Below, piece after piece: positions 18,847 to 29,655 of a stretch of 64,000 nucleotides of DNA; the first letter of the stretch is position 1, and every line of letters begins with the position of its first letter. This DNA comes from Paenibacillus polymyxa. Its GTDB lineage: Bacteria > Bacillota > Bacilli > Paenibacillales > Paenibacillaceae. Both the position numbers and the translations under genes were made by a program. The notes beneath the pieces were generated by a model that did no database searches, was not told the origin of the DNA, and saw only the letters and a program-made list of their open reading frames with translations. The DNA is taken from NCBI RefSeq assembly GCF_001719045.1, contig NZ_CP015423.1, forward strand, positions 1 to 64,000, given 5' to 3'.

Positions 18847-19275
18847 ATATGCACATTTTGATAGTGTTTTATCTGAAAACGGCTGTTTTTATTTGAGTTC
18901 TCCTTATCGCATTTAATTATTCAGTAAATAAAATGTAAACCATTGAATACCCAAATGATGTTATGATTTTCAATAAACTATCCAATTTATCAAATAAAAT
19001 TTAGACATTTGGATTTTTTGACTAATTCTCTGAATAATTTTTCGTTTTTGAAATGAATAAATAGGAAAAGCAGTTCCTTTTAGCTTTCTAAAGCTTTATT
19101 ATCTCTTTGACATTCTCCTGGAGAACACAGGTCGTATCTCTAGATCGCTTACCACCACGTGCGAGGTCTACTAAACAATATGATCCATCATGGTGGACAC
19201 TTCGCTGATTTTGGAGTTCATCGCGTCTACGGTAAGGTGATATCGTCGAAGAGGTGGCTCACTACAGTCTTAATA

Positions 19276-19318
19276 CAAAAGGCACCAAAAACCAAATTAC
19301 GGTTTCAGGTGCCTTTTG
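19276..19318 (+). terminator. Terminator-like hairpin
   Basis: CAAAAGGCACC pairs with GGTGCCTTTTG over a 21-nt loop, with A-rich and T-rich flanks on each side; likely bidirectional. It sits in non-coding DNA left of the IS3 element. Confidence 0.6.
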
Positions 19319-19543
19319 GCTTTATGCGTTTGTGCTTTGTAATGCTTTTATAGCCAGTCCCAACCCTCCGCAATGATTTAGAGGTCATTTTTTTCATTGT
19401 TAAAACTCATGATTTTTTTATCTATCAAATCCATCCATATGTATTTAGTCAAGTTATATTTACTATATATAGAATTAACATATCTTTATTGGTGATGAAC
19501 TGTGACCCCATTTGTGGATCCTTTTGAAAAGGGTCCCTATTCA

Positions 19544-20488
19544 TCAATCATCAGGAGTCATCTTTTTTAATGTCCATTGGAACCGTTCGGTATTGTAATA
19601 GGTGATGTATTCGTTGACACGAACTCGCAGCTCTTGTAGGGATAAGCAATCCTTGAACTCTAATTCATCCTTCATATGCCCGAAGAACGTCTCCATCGAA
19701 GCATTATTCCAACAGTTTCCTTTTCGTGACATCGATTGTTTAAACCCAGCTTTAGCGATAATGGAACGAACTTCAGGATGTGTGTAATGGAATCCCTGAT
19801 CAGAGTGAAAGATAGCCTCCGGATGTACTTCCAAACGATTAAACAGCCGCTTCAGTGTTCGTTGAACAAGAGACAATTCAAATGAAGAGGACAGGTAGTG
19901 AGCTAAAATTTCTTTTGTTGCACCATCCTTTACACAGGACAAATAAGCCCGTTGGCCATTTCCATAATGCATATAAGTAATGTCGGTGAGCAATACCATT
20001 TCAGGCTCTCCCCGGTCAAACCGACGCTTCAGGAGGTTTGGGCAGGTGCGGTGCTCTTGCGTCGCTTTAGCCATTTTACGGTAGGGATTCGCTTGACGAA
20101 TCACAGCAACGAGTCTGAATTTCCGCATAAAACGGCGAATTTTCTTATGATTCATAACGATTCCATGAAGCCGTTCTAACCTCATTTTGATGACCAGCGC
20201 GCCAACCATCCCTCTAAGTGCATCAAAGTGCGCCTTCAGAAGTAAAAAGTCTCGTTCATCGGCAGCCTCTCGAAGCTGGCGGTGTTCTTCCGCCGCACAC
20301 CAGCGATAATACCCGCTTGTACTTACCTCAGCAAGCTTACAAAGATAGCAAATCACGCGTTTCAGTCCATGTTTACGAACAACCTGATTGATGAGCTGAA
20401 AGCGCTCGGAAGACGCTAGTAATTCATTGTGTCTTTGTGCCTTTCGAGCGCTTCTAGCTTTTTTTAAGAGTTCATTCTCGGCTTCCAA
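19544..20488 (-). CDS. IS3-family transposase OrfB (DDE integrase)
   Basis: A 314-aa rve-type integrase. HTH_21 region: VRKHGLKRVICYLCKLAEVS with TSGYYRW. Catalytic triad: Asp in EMVLLTDITYMHYGNGQRAY, Asp in AIFHSDQGFHYTHPE, and Glu in NCWNNASMETFFGHMKDELE, with the conserved YNTERFQWTLKKMTP C-terminus. In IS3 elements it is made as an OrfAB fusion by -1 frameshifting, and the N-terminus here (MEAENELLKKARSARKAQRH) is the leucine-zipper linker that overlaps OrfA. Confidence 0.9.
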   Translation of the reverse strand: MEAENELLKKARSARKAQRHNELLASSERFQLINQVVRKHGLKRVICYLCKLAEVSTSGYYRWCAAEEHRQLREAADERDFLLLKAHFDALRGMVGALVIKMRLERLHGIVMNHKKIRRFMRKFRLVAVIRQANPYRKMAKATQEHRTCPNLLKRRFDRGEPEMVLLTDITYMHYGNGQRAYLSCVKDGATKEILAHYLSSSFELSLVQRTLKRLFNRLEVHPEAIFHSDQGFHYTHPEVRSIIAKAGFKQSMSRKGNCWNNASMETFFGHMKDELEFKDCLSLQELRVRVNEYITYYNTERFQWTLKKMTPDD

Positions 20489-20846
20489 AAGCTTGATACG
20501 AGCCTCGGCAAGACGGAGCTTTTCCTCAGCCGATAGCTCACGACTAACCGGTCTTTTTGAGCTTCCCTTCCCCTGCGCTCTTCCAGCAGCCCAGCTTCAC
20601 CTGAAGAAGCATATGTTTTCCACCAACGCTCCAGACATCTTTTTGGCGTCTCCTGTCCGATCAGTTCCAAGTAAAATCCTGTCTGTACGAAGATTTCCAT
20701 GGGTATATGCCCCGCTTGATTGGCCTGTACAGCCGCAATCTTAAAGGCAGGGAATACGTGATATTCTCTGATACGCGAAGAACGGATGGATTCGACTCCA
20801 GTACCTTGATCTCTTTCTCCGTAAAAACCCGTCCGATTTTCTTCAT
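20465..20846 (-). pseudogene. IS3-family OrfA (HTH protein), frameshifted
   Basis: ATG 20846 starts MKKIGRVFTEKEIKVLESNP, SVLRVSENITY, then a slip near 20760 moves to FPAFKIAAVQANQAGHIPME, FVQTGFYLELIGQETPKRCL, ERWWKTYASSGEAGLLEERR. This is the two-part helix-turn-helix targeting protein of IS3 elements. Two indels (near 20760 and 20545) mean no intact OrfA, and therefore probably no functional OrfAB. Confidence 0.75.
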
Positions 20847-20977
20847 AATCTACATCCCCACAAACTTTTATAATCTGATTAAAACGCAAAAGACCCGTAA
20901 GAGGGTACTTTTTTCAAAGTGTCCATCTTACGGGTCACAGTTCATGACTTAGGAGTGGACTTTTTTTATTTTTCAAT

Positions 20978-21373
20978 AATTCTAGCTGTTTAGCTTCGCC
21001 TGCACGTACATAGCGGTCACAAACTCATGCTGCCTGGTCAAGTGCTGAAGCTCACTGTAGGACTCTTCCCACTCGCGATGCGCTTTAACATCCCCACGGT
21101 AATACATCTCGGCAATATGCCAAGCATCTGCTGCATCGGTTTTCACTTTTCGAAGTTGTGTGCCTTTGGATCGTTTCGCTTGCAAAGGATTGATGATGTA
21201 GTGAATCCATCCGCTACGTTTCAGATATCCTGCCAAACCTCGATGGTAATGTTCGGTTGCCTTGAAGACAACGACAGGCTCCACACCACTTGCCTCTTTC
21301 AGTTTGCTAGGCACTTAAGGCCTGAATAACACTACATCCTTTCGTCACATCAATTCCAACAACGGGTTGCATA
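20978..21373 (-). pseudogene. IS110-family transposase, N-terminal fragment
   Basis: ATG 21373 begins MQPVVGIDVTKGCSVIQA, the DEDD-type RuvC-like start with the first catalytic Asp. After a one-base slip near 21310 it continues EASGVEPVVVFKATEHYHRG, NPLQAKRSKGTQLRKVKTDA and ADAWHIAEMYYRGDVKAHRE. The two late Asp (KTDAADA) remain, but the catalytic Glu expected in the VFEAT block is Lys here (VFKAT). The reading stops after AKLNS at ~20980; the Tnp20 half is missing. The fragment lies next to the IS3 right end. Confidence 0.8.
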
Positions 21374-21655
21374 AAAACCTCCCTAATTCGATTTACCGGC
21401 ATTCCCACCTGGTTTCCAAACCCATAGCTTAGCTTGTGATACGAGGTCATAGCCCTCAACCAGCTCAAACATGGTCGTTGGATGGATTTTGTACAGGTTC
21501 TTTGTCCCTAAGCCGCCCTCGTTCTCCGGGCTACCACCATCGTAAAACACCCATTAAAATAGGCAAACCAGAAAATTTCTTTCTGGCTGTCCTAATAATA
21601 CGAAAAGCCGATATATTAGTGACTTTAAACGGTGCAATGTTCTTGTCCCTCGACA
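21374..21655 (-). mobile_element. Probable left-end non-coding segment of the IS110 fragment, with direct-repeat copy 2
   Basis: IS110-group elements carry a long non-coding end upstream of the transposase from which the bridge RNA is made. This 280-bp stretch upstream of the fragment's start codon has no convincing ORF and contains the second copy of the 50-bp repeat (21603-21655). Its outer limit is not known. That it is the IS end, and that it encodes a bridge RNA, are inferences from position only. Confidence 0.4.
21603..21655. repeat. Copy 2 of the ~50-bp direct repeat
   Basis: AAAAGCCGATATATTAGTGA..., ending with the identical GTTCTTGTCCCTCGACA core, in the same orientation as 5850-5901. 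Differences are confined to the left half. Confidence 0.6.
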
Positions 21656-21864
21656 CGTTGGCAGAGATTATTCATCACTATTGTAAAATAACTGGAAACA
21701 TATGCATAAAAGTTGTATATTTAATTCATATTCTTGAAATTAATTCTAAATTTTAAAGGGGGGATTGATCGTGGTAAAGTGTTCATCCTAGCGCCAGGTA
21801 AGTAAGGATAAAATATCGCGCATCAGAAAAAGCAACAAATGGGGAGTAAAGATTATGAATGCAG

Positions 21865-22022
21865 ATAATTATTACGAATTTTGGTCCACTTTTCTTTATG
21901 AACAGGCTGGATGAAGGGCTTATGCTATGGGGCGGTGCTCGTCCCGATCCTTCTTCTGGTAAATGTCCGTTTGATTTGGAGAAAGGCGATAAATAATTAT
22001 AGCAGCGCAAGCGGCTAAAACG
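21865..22022 (+). pseudogene. C-terminal remnant of an ABC-2 permease
   Basis: In shifted frames the strand reads ITNFGPLFFMNRLDEGLMLW, then GGAVLVPILLLVNVRLIWRK and AINNYSSASG. Each block aligns with the end of permease 2 on the minus strand near 8280-8440 (ITNFAPMMVMNQLTPALAVW; VPIVLLVIVRFVWSRAIRNY). It immediately precedes a methyltransferase gene, the same order as in the other copy. Only ~50 codons remain. Confidence 0.65.
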
Positions 22023-22038
22023 ATGAGGAGATGTAGAT

Positions 22039-23037
22039 ATGAAAACGACTTGGCCTTTGTCCGGTATTACCCTGGTATGCACTGAATGCAAGAGTGATCT
22101 TTATGAGGCGGACAACTGTTTGATCTGCGAGACCTGCGGCCTCGAATACGCCTGGAAAGAGGGCCTCGCAAGTATGTTAATTGACCGTCCTGTAGCGGAG
22201 AAGCTTGCCGAAGGCGCGGCGCAAAAGGAAGCGATCATCGGCATGTTTGACTCTATTAACCGGTCGCTTGAGGAGAAAAGACTGTCCAGATTTTCCACCT
22301 TTATTAACTGGGGTTATGCATCCGATAACGAACTACCGGGCGGCCCTCAAGGTATTAACCACAGCAGTATCCAGCTGCTTCGCGAAATTATTGGCGGCCT
22401 GGATGTTTCAGGCAAGGATATCCTGGAAATCGGTTGTGGACGGGGAGGCAACGTGAGCGAGCTATGCAAAAACTATGGGACCGGCAGCGTGGTCGGCATT
22501 GATCTGACACCGTCCAATATTCAATTTTGCCAAAGGAATAACCGATATGAGCAGGCTTACTATTGTATTGGCGACGCGGAGCAGCTGCCTGTTAAAACGG
22601 AAAGCTGCGACATTGTGCTGAACATCGAGTCCTCGCATTTGTACCCTCATATTGAGCTGTTCTTTACGGAGACCTACCGTGTATTAAAGCCAGGTGGGAC
22701 ATTTTTGTATGCGGATATTATGAGCGCTTCCGACGTGCCGCGCTATGAAGAGCAGTGGCAAAGACTAGGCTTTCACACCTCGTTGATCCGGGATATTACA
22801 GGCAATGTATTACAATCGGGAGACGATGCTCTGGATACCCGCCTGCATGCGCTTGAAGGCTCCTTAGAAGGGGAAGATCGAGTATGGGAATGGCTGGAGG
22901 CACCCGGCACGCAAAATCATACCGATATGGTCGCAGGTAGAAGAGTATTCAAAATTGTCCATTTGGTGAAGATGCCTCCGGCACCGAAGGAGAGCCTAGC
23001 CATGGTTGAAGGAGGAGCAGCGGTGAGTAATGCTTGA
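22039..23037 (+). CDS. Class I SAM-dependent methyltransferase with N-terminal zinc ribbon
   Basis: Intact, 332 aa, ATG preceded by GAGGAGATGT. The N-terminus holds a four-cysteine ribbon (LVCTECKSDLYEADNCLICE..CGL), then a Rossmann methyltransferase core: motif I ILEIGCGRGGNVSEL, acidic motif II VVGIDLTPSNIQFC, YYCIGDAEQLPV and the motif IV/V region VLNIESSHLYPH, RVLKPGGTFLYADIM. It belongs to the small-molecule methyltransferase group often found in antibiotic clusters and is the intact homologue of the remnant at 7522-8109. A second, broken homologue follows it. Substrate unknown; C-, N- or O-methylation cannot be told apart. Confidence 0.8.
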   Translation: MKTTWPLSGITLVCTECKSDLYEADNCLICETCGLEYAWKEGLASMLIDRPVAEKLAEGAAQKEAIIGMFDSINRSLEEKRLSRFSTFINWGYASDNELPGGPQGINHSSIQLLREIIGGLDVSGKDILEIGCGRGGNVSELCKNYGTGSVVGIDLTPSNIQFCQRNNRYEQAYYCIGDAEQLPVKTESCDIVLNIESSHLYPHIELFFTETYRVLKPGGTFLYADIMSASDVPRYEEQWQRLGFHTSLIRDITGNVLQSGDDALDTRLHALEGSLEGEDRVWEWLEAPGTQNHTDMVAGRRVFKIVHLVKMPPAPKESLAMVEGGAAVSNA

Positions 23038-23307
23038 CCATTAACAGACGTTAACTGGGCGTGTCCGCAGTGCAAGCAAACGCTTGTGAAGAGGGAGTTC
23101 TCATTCGACTGTACGTCATGCGGCGAAAGCTACCTCATGACCGCTGGCTCGATTCCATATCTGCTTGTGGAAAGTGATGCGTTAGAAACGATGGAGCATA
23201 AGGTGCAGAAGGAGGCGGTTAAAGAGCTGGCAAGCGACAACACAAGGAAGACTCGATTTATTTTCAAGATTACAGTTCCAGACTCGTTCCCCCTGTTTTA
23301 TTTATAG
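23026..23307 (+). pseudogene. N-terminal remnant of a second zinc-ribbon methyltransferase
   Basis: Starting near the end of the preceding gene (ATGCTTGACC region, frameshifted after a few codons), the frame reads WACPQCKQTLVKREFSFDCT, SCGESYLMTAGSIPYLLVES, then ETMEHKVQKEAVKELASDN. Cys pairs in the same arrangement and the following helix match the first 70 residues of the gene at 22039 (LVCTECK...CGLEYAWKEGLASMLI). Coding character is lost after ~23250, so the catalytic domain is deleted. Tandem methyltransferase genes were probably the ancestral state. Confidence 0.6.
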
Positions 23308-23515
23308 ACCGGATAAGAAACTGACTTAAAAAGAGCTATCTTGCAAAATGAAATTACAATTGTCGCTAATCCCAACGGCAGCTGACATGGCAAATTCGGT
23401 AGCGTTATCCGACAGTGGAATTCCTTTATTTATGTTGATACTTAGCATTGTATTAATATCATAGCCCTCATTTTTGTATAATCCGACGGTCGATCCGCAG
23501 CCGGCTACAATTTTT

Positions 23516-23552
23516 AAACAGCGGTTCTCCAATATCGGAGAACCGCTGTTTT
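23516..23552. terminator. Bidirectional terminator hairpin
   Basis: AAACAGCGGTTCTCC pairs without mismatch to GGAGAACCGCTGTTT across a 6-nt loop, with T-rich sequence on both outer sides. It separates the methyltransferase segment from the leftward DUF4188 remnant. Confidence 0.8.
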
Positions 23553-23554
23553 GT

Positions 23555-23925
23555 CTAGACAATATTTACGGGGCTTACTTCTCCGTAGATAGGGCGCATG
23601 TCTTTTATTGCACGGTGTGCTTTTGGCCAAAACCTCTTCAGCGCTTGATAGACTTCCTTTTTGTCCTTGATAACATATGCATGAACTGCTCCTACTTCAG
23701 ATGATGGTGGGCGGACATCAACGTGCTGCTGTTGTACTGGTTCACCTCGCCAGCCAATCCCGAGAAACCCCAGATCTTTGTTCATGTATAGTTCTCTAAT
23801 CGGCCCCATTGCTTTGGAAACAGGTAACCACTTATTTATCGCCCACAGACGATTTACTCGCATGCCAATAATAAATACGATAGACTCCCCATCGATCTCG
23901 GCCTTATATCTTCCCTTCTGAATTC
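23555..23925 (-). pseudogene. DUF4188-like protein, degraded
   Basis: The frame contains KGRYKAEIDGESIVFIIGMR, VNRLWAINKWLPVSKAMGPI, and RELYMNKDLGFLG, the conserved first half of DUF4188 (a ferredoxin-like, monooxygenase-related fold of unknown role). An in-frame TGA interrupts the segment before K-G-R-Y, and the second half drifts from the family pattern (in another frame EQFMHMLSRTKRKSIKR resembles it). No intact start with a ribosome binding site is available in this frame. Function unknown. Confidence 0.5.
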
Positions 23926-23934
23926 CTCACTTCA

Positions 23935-24090
23935 CTTCTCCTTTTCACCCAACATGGTTCTCTGTTCAATAAACTTGATGTTGCTGGCAATGTGATAGAC
24001 TTCGTTCTTCGTCAGGCCTTCTTTGTTGAGGTGACCCGCAGGATCGAAAGCCTGTACGTTGGTCCACATGAAATCCAATGTCTGTAATTT
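23935..24090 (-). pseudogene. C-terminal scrap of an unidentified protein
   Basis: The minus strand reads NVQAFDPAGHLNKEGLTKNE, VYHIASNIKFIEQRTMLGEK before a TGA at about 23935. The LTKNEVYHIASNIKFIE pattern resembles the end of DUF4367-type lipoproteins, but nothing upstream supports this. It ends directly before the DUF4188 remnant. Confidence 0.3.
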
Positions 24091-24361
24091 TCAACATCTC
24101 TTCCTCTGGGATTAAACGAAATATAAAATTCTTTTTCGGAGGAGATTGATTTTTGTCTTCAGCGATGATGCAACAATCTGAATCATGGATTACTAGATTT
24201 CACATTAAAAGTAGCGAATTTCCTTGTGTTTATCATTACAAAAATTGACATTTAATATGAAAATAAGTAATATAATTAGAAACATTTATACTGTAATAGG
24301 GCCTTTCTCATCCCCCTCTTTTTAAATTCCTGATCCTACCTAATTTAAGGAGTGAAATGCT

Positions 24362-26527
24362 ATGTGCGCACGAACGCTAAAAGCGAATACAAGGAATGTA
24401 ATCGGTAACTATTGCAAATGGATCACAGTTGGTATCATTTTAACTTTCACGGGATGCCCGATTGCATCCGCCGCTCCCTCACCCTCATCCCATAGTAAAA
24501 CTAGTGAACCCGCCTCTTCCCTAGTTACATTTCAATTGCAAGAGGCTACGATTGCTCAAATGCAGGAAGCGATGAAGTCAGGGGCACTGTCAAGTGTCGA
24601 GCTCACTGCTCTGTACCTTAACCGGGTATATGCCTATGATTCTAGTGGCATTCGACTGAATTCCATCCCTATTCTGAACCCCGACGTACTAAAAGAAGCT
24701 GCTCAAGCTGATCAACTAAGGTCACAAGGTATTAAGACTGGTCCTCTGCAAGGCATCCCCTACACGGTTAAAGACAGCTACAAGGTTAAGGGACTCACTG
24801 TCGCTTCTGGATCTCCGGCTTTCAAAAACCTGATGGCAAAGGACGATGCCTTTACAGTAGAAAAGATACGCAAATCCGGTGGGGTGCTCATTGGTAAAAC
24901 CAATATGCCGCCAATGGCAGCAGGGGGAATGCAAAGAGGCGTTTATGGCCGTGCTGAAAGTCCGTACAACCCAGATTATTTGGCTGCAGCCTGGTACTCT
25001 GGCTCCTCTAACGGATCTGGCGTATCAACAGCCGCCAACCTCGCTGCCTTCGGTATGGGGGAAGAAACGGTATCCTCTGGAAGATCACCGGCATCTAACA
25101 ATGGTTTAATTGCCTACACGCCATCGCGGGGCCTAATCTCCATTCGGGGGAATTGGCCGCTCTTCCCTATACGTGATGTCGTTGTCCCACATACGAGGAC
25201 TGTCGAGGACATGCTCCGCTTGCTTGACGTGATCGTTGTAGAAGATAAGATCACCAAGGGCGATTTCTGGCGAGAGCAGAAAGCCGTTCGGCTCCCTTCT
25301 GTCAACAGTGTCCGTCCCAAATCCTATTTAGAGCTGCGAGACATTCAAGCTTTGAAAGGCAAACGCATTGGCGTTCCGAAAATTTATATCGGTAAGGACC
25401 ATGAAACCACAACTCCGATCAAATTCAGACCTTCGATACAGGCATTATGGGAAAAAGCTGTTAAGGATTTAACTGCTCTTGGAGCTGAGGTTGTGGAAGT
25501 TGACTTCCCCTTGCAGGCGAATAGCGAGAAGGACCGGCCAACAGCGAAAACACCTGAAGAGCGTGGTTTGATGCCGGCAAAGTGGGCTGAAAAGGAATTT
25601 GGGTTGCTTAATCCTTATGCAGCTGAGGAATTCCTTAAAAGTGTGGGCGATCCAAATTTCCCGTCATGGGCAAATATCGACCCTGCAACCGTCTTCCCGA
25701 ATCCGCCCGGTTCGGTAGATGCCAAACGTGGCAGAGACCTTGGCCACTATGACGTATTCATTGAAACCATAAAGAAAGGCGTCACCCCTTACGAACAAAT
25801 TCCTCAGTTTCAGGAAGGTCTGAGGGGGCTTGAAAATGTACGAAAGATTGATTTTGAAGATTGGATGAAGCAAAACAACCTTGATTTTATTGCATTCCCG
25901 GCAAATTCGAATATCGGCAAAGCTGACTCCGATGTGAATGAAACGTCCTACGAGGAGGCTTGGGAGAATGGCAACTATTTCTCCAATACGAATTTCATTC
26001 TACGCGAGTACGGGATCCCAAGTGTGTCTGTGAGTATGGGCGCTATGAAGGATACCGGTATGCCCGTTAATCTGACGATGGCAGGTGCCGCATACAGCGA
26101 TAATGACCTGCTTCGTTACGCTTATTCCTATGAGCAGGCGACCAAAAACCGTCCTATTGCAGCACGTACGCCAGCGCTTGAGGATGAAACCTTTTCCTAT
26201 AACCCGCAAACCACTCTCCCACCCTTTAAACGCAAGGAAACAGGAACCCCTGTACTTAAGTTGAATGCTTCGATCACGGATGATGTTCTCGCTTTGGAAG
26301 GTTCAGTCACAGATCAAAGTGATATCGCGCAGCTTAAAGTTTATGTCAATGGCATTCGTGTCGTTATTACAGAAGATAAAGCCAATTGGTCAGCAACGCT
26401 TCCAACTACTAAATACAAACAGGATGGTGCCTCCCAAGCTGATACGCTGCATATTCTCGTGCTGGCCAAGGATATTTACGGAAATACCTCTGCTCAAGTC
26501 AAGTCTGTCACTTTACCCCAACGATAA
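24362..26527 (+). CDS. Secreted amidase-signature family hydrolase
   Basis: 721 aa, ATG preceded by AAGGAGTG. A signal peptide is evident (basic start, hydrophobic ITVGIILTFT, cleavage near ASA at ~38). The amidase-signature catalytic triad is Lys137 (GIPYTVKDSYKVKG), cis-Ser215 (WYSGSSNGSG) and Ser239 (GEETVSSGRSPASNN); the 24-residue spacing between the two serines is that of FAAH-type enzymes. The last ~95 residues (LKLNASITDDVLALEGSVTD; LHILVLAKDIYGNTSAQVKS) look like an Ig-like/Big domain, perhaps for cell-wall attachment. It cleaves C-N (or ester) bonds outside the cell; the substrate is unknown. It is the first intact gene right of the decayed region and stands alone. Confidence 0.85.
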   Translation: MCARTLKANTRNVIGNYCKWITVGIILTFTGCPIASAAPSPSSHSKTSEPASSLVTFQLQEATIAQMQEAMKSGALSSVELTALYLNRVYAYDSSGIRLNSIPILNPDVLKEAAQADQLRSQGIKTGPLQGIPYTVKDSYKVKGLTVASGSPAFKNLMAKDDAFTVEKIRKSGGVLIGKTNMPPMAAGGMQRGVYGRAESPYNPDYLAAAWYSGSSNGSGVSTAANLAAFGMGEETVSSGRSPASNNGLIAYTPSRGLISIRGNWPLFPIRDVVVPHTRTVEDMLRLLDVIVVEDKITKGDFWREQKAVRLPSVNSVRPKSYLELRDIQALKGKRIGVPKIYIGKDHETTTPIKFRPSIQALWEKAVKDLTALGAEVVEVDFPLQANSEKDRPTAKTPEERGLMPAKWAEKEFGLLNPYAAEEFLKSVGDPNFPSWANIDPATVFPNPPGSVDAKRGRDLGHYDVFIETIKKGVTPYEQIPQFQEGLRGLENVRKIDFEDWMKQNNLDFIAFPANSNIGKADSDVNETSYEEAWENGNYFSNTNFILREYGIPSVSVSMGAMKDTGMPVNLTMAGAAYSDNDLLRYAYSYEQATKNRPIAARTPALEDETFSYNPQTTLPPFKRKETGTPVLKLNASITDDVLALEGSVTDQSDIAQLKVYVNGIRVVITEDKANWSATLPTTKYKQDGASQADTLHILVLAKDIYGNTSAQVKSVTLPQR

Positions 26528-26746
26528 AGGACATCATAGAACTGACTATAATTGTGGGTTCCCTGACCGTAAGATTATCATTAGTTGGTTGAAAAAGGCT
26601 TGTTCAGAGCGAATATGCGGGTTCGACTCTGAGGGCACACTTGGGTATTTAACACCTGATACTGTCGAGGACAAGGACTTGTACCTATTGCCGTAAAGGA
26701 AAAGAGATTTAGATTATCGGGTCAGCTATGTATAAATCATTTTGTG

Positions 26747-26793
26747 TCATGGATAAAAGGACGAACAGGGTAACCGCCCTTTTATCCATGACA
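26747..26793. terminator. Long hairpin between the amidase and rph
   Basis: GTCATGGATAAAAGG and CCTTTTATCCATGAC form a perfect 15-bp stem with a 17-nt loop. It is well placed to end transcription from both convergent genes (amidase to the left, rph to the right), although the flanking T-tracts are short. The rest of 26528-26849 holds no gene. Confidence 0.6.
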
Positions 26794-26849
26794 GGTTGCA
26801 TTTAATACTGTCCATTATGACAGAGGCTATTACTTAGCGCATTCAGCCA

Positions 26850-29462
<2,613 letters not shown>

Positions 29463-29583
29463 TCAATATCTCTCCTAACTATTAAATTGAGAAAAAAACA
29501 TTTGACAAGAGTTTAGCGGCATGGTAAAGTTAAAGTGTAAGATGTGATATTTATGACCACTTAAATTAATAAATCACAATCTA

Positions 29584-29613
29584 ATTATATCATCGTGTCT
29601 GTTTTATATGCAA
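29584..29613 (-). promoter_or_regulatory. Promoter of rph
   Basis: On the minus strand TTGCAT (29613-29608) is followed after 18 nt by a perfect TATAAT (29589-29584). The start point would be near 29577, leaving a ~115-nt leader. That leader begins with an imperfect hairpin (29544-29577: GTGAT.TTTAT with ATAAATCAC), a possible site for control by rifampicin or RNA polymerase stalling. Confidence 0.6.
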
Positions 29614-29616
29614 TAT

Positions 29617-29655
29617 AAAAGAACCTGATAAAACTATCCAGGTTCTTTTTTGATT
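29617..29655 (+). terminator. Rho-independent terminator
   Basis: AAAAGAACCTG / CAGGTTCTTTT with an 11-nt loop and a T6 tail on the plus strand. It is just upstream of the rph promoter; on the minus strand it would isolate rph from read-through. Confidence 0.75.

Larger units (their letters stand above)
18634..19495. other. A/T-rich intergenic region between GH32 and IS3
   Basis: No convincing gene. It contains the palindrome GTAAAC-6 nt-GTTTAC at 18829-18846, about 200 bp upstream of the GH32 start and a possible repressor site, and a terminator hairpin at 19276-19318. The 19140-19260 part has no recognisable coding sequence. Confidence 0.5.
19496..20944 (-). mobile_element. IS3-family insertion sequence with terminal inverted repeats and 3-bp target duplication
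   Basis: The ends are TGAACTGTGACCC (19496-19508) and its exact complement GGGTCACAGTTCA (20932-20944), giving a 1,449-bp element with TG...CA termini as expected of IS3. TGA occurs immediately outside both ends (19493-19495 and 20945-20947), a 3-bp target duplication. Inside lie an OrfA/OrfB pair on the minus strand. OrfB appears intact and OrfA is damaged, so autonomous transposition is doubtful. Confidence 0.85.

Noticed and set aside
23326..23562. Minus-strand 78-codon ORF with TVGLYKNEGYDINTMLSINI
   Set aside because: Its first third is the bidirectional terminator hairpin read as protein, it lacks a ribosome site and no family was recognised; a precursor-peptide role was considered but nothing supports it.
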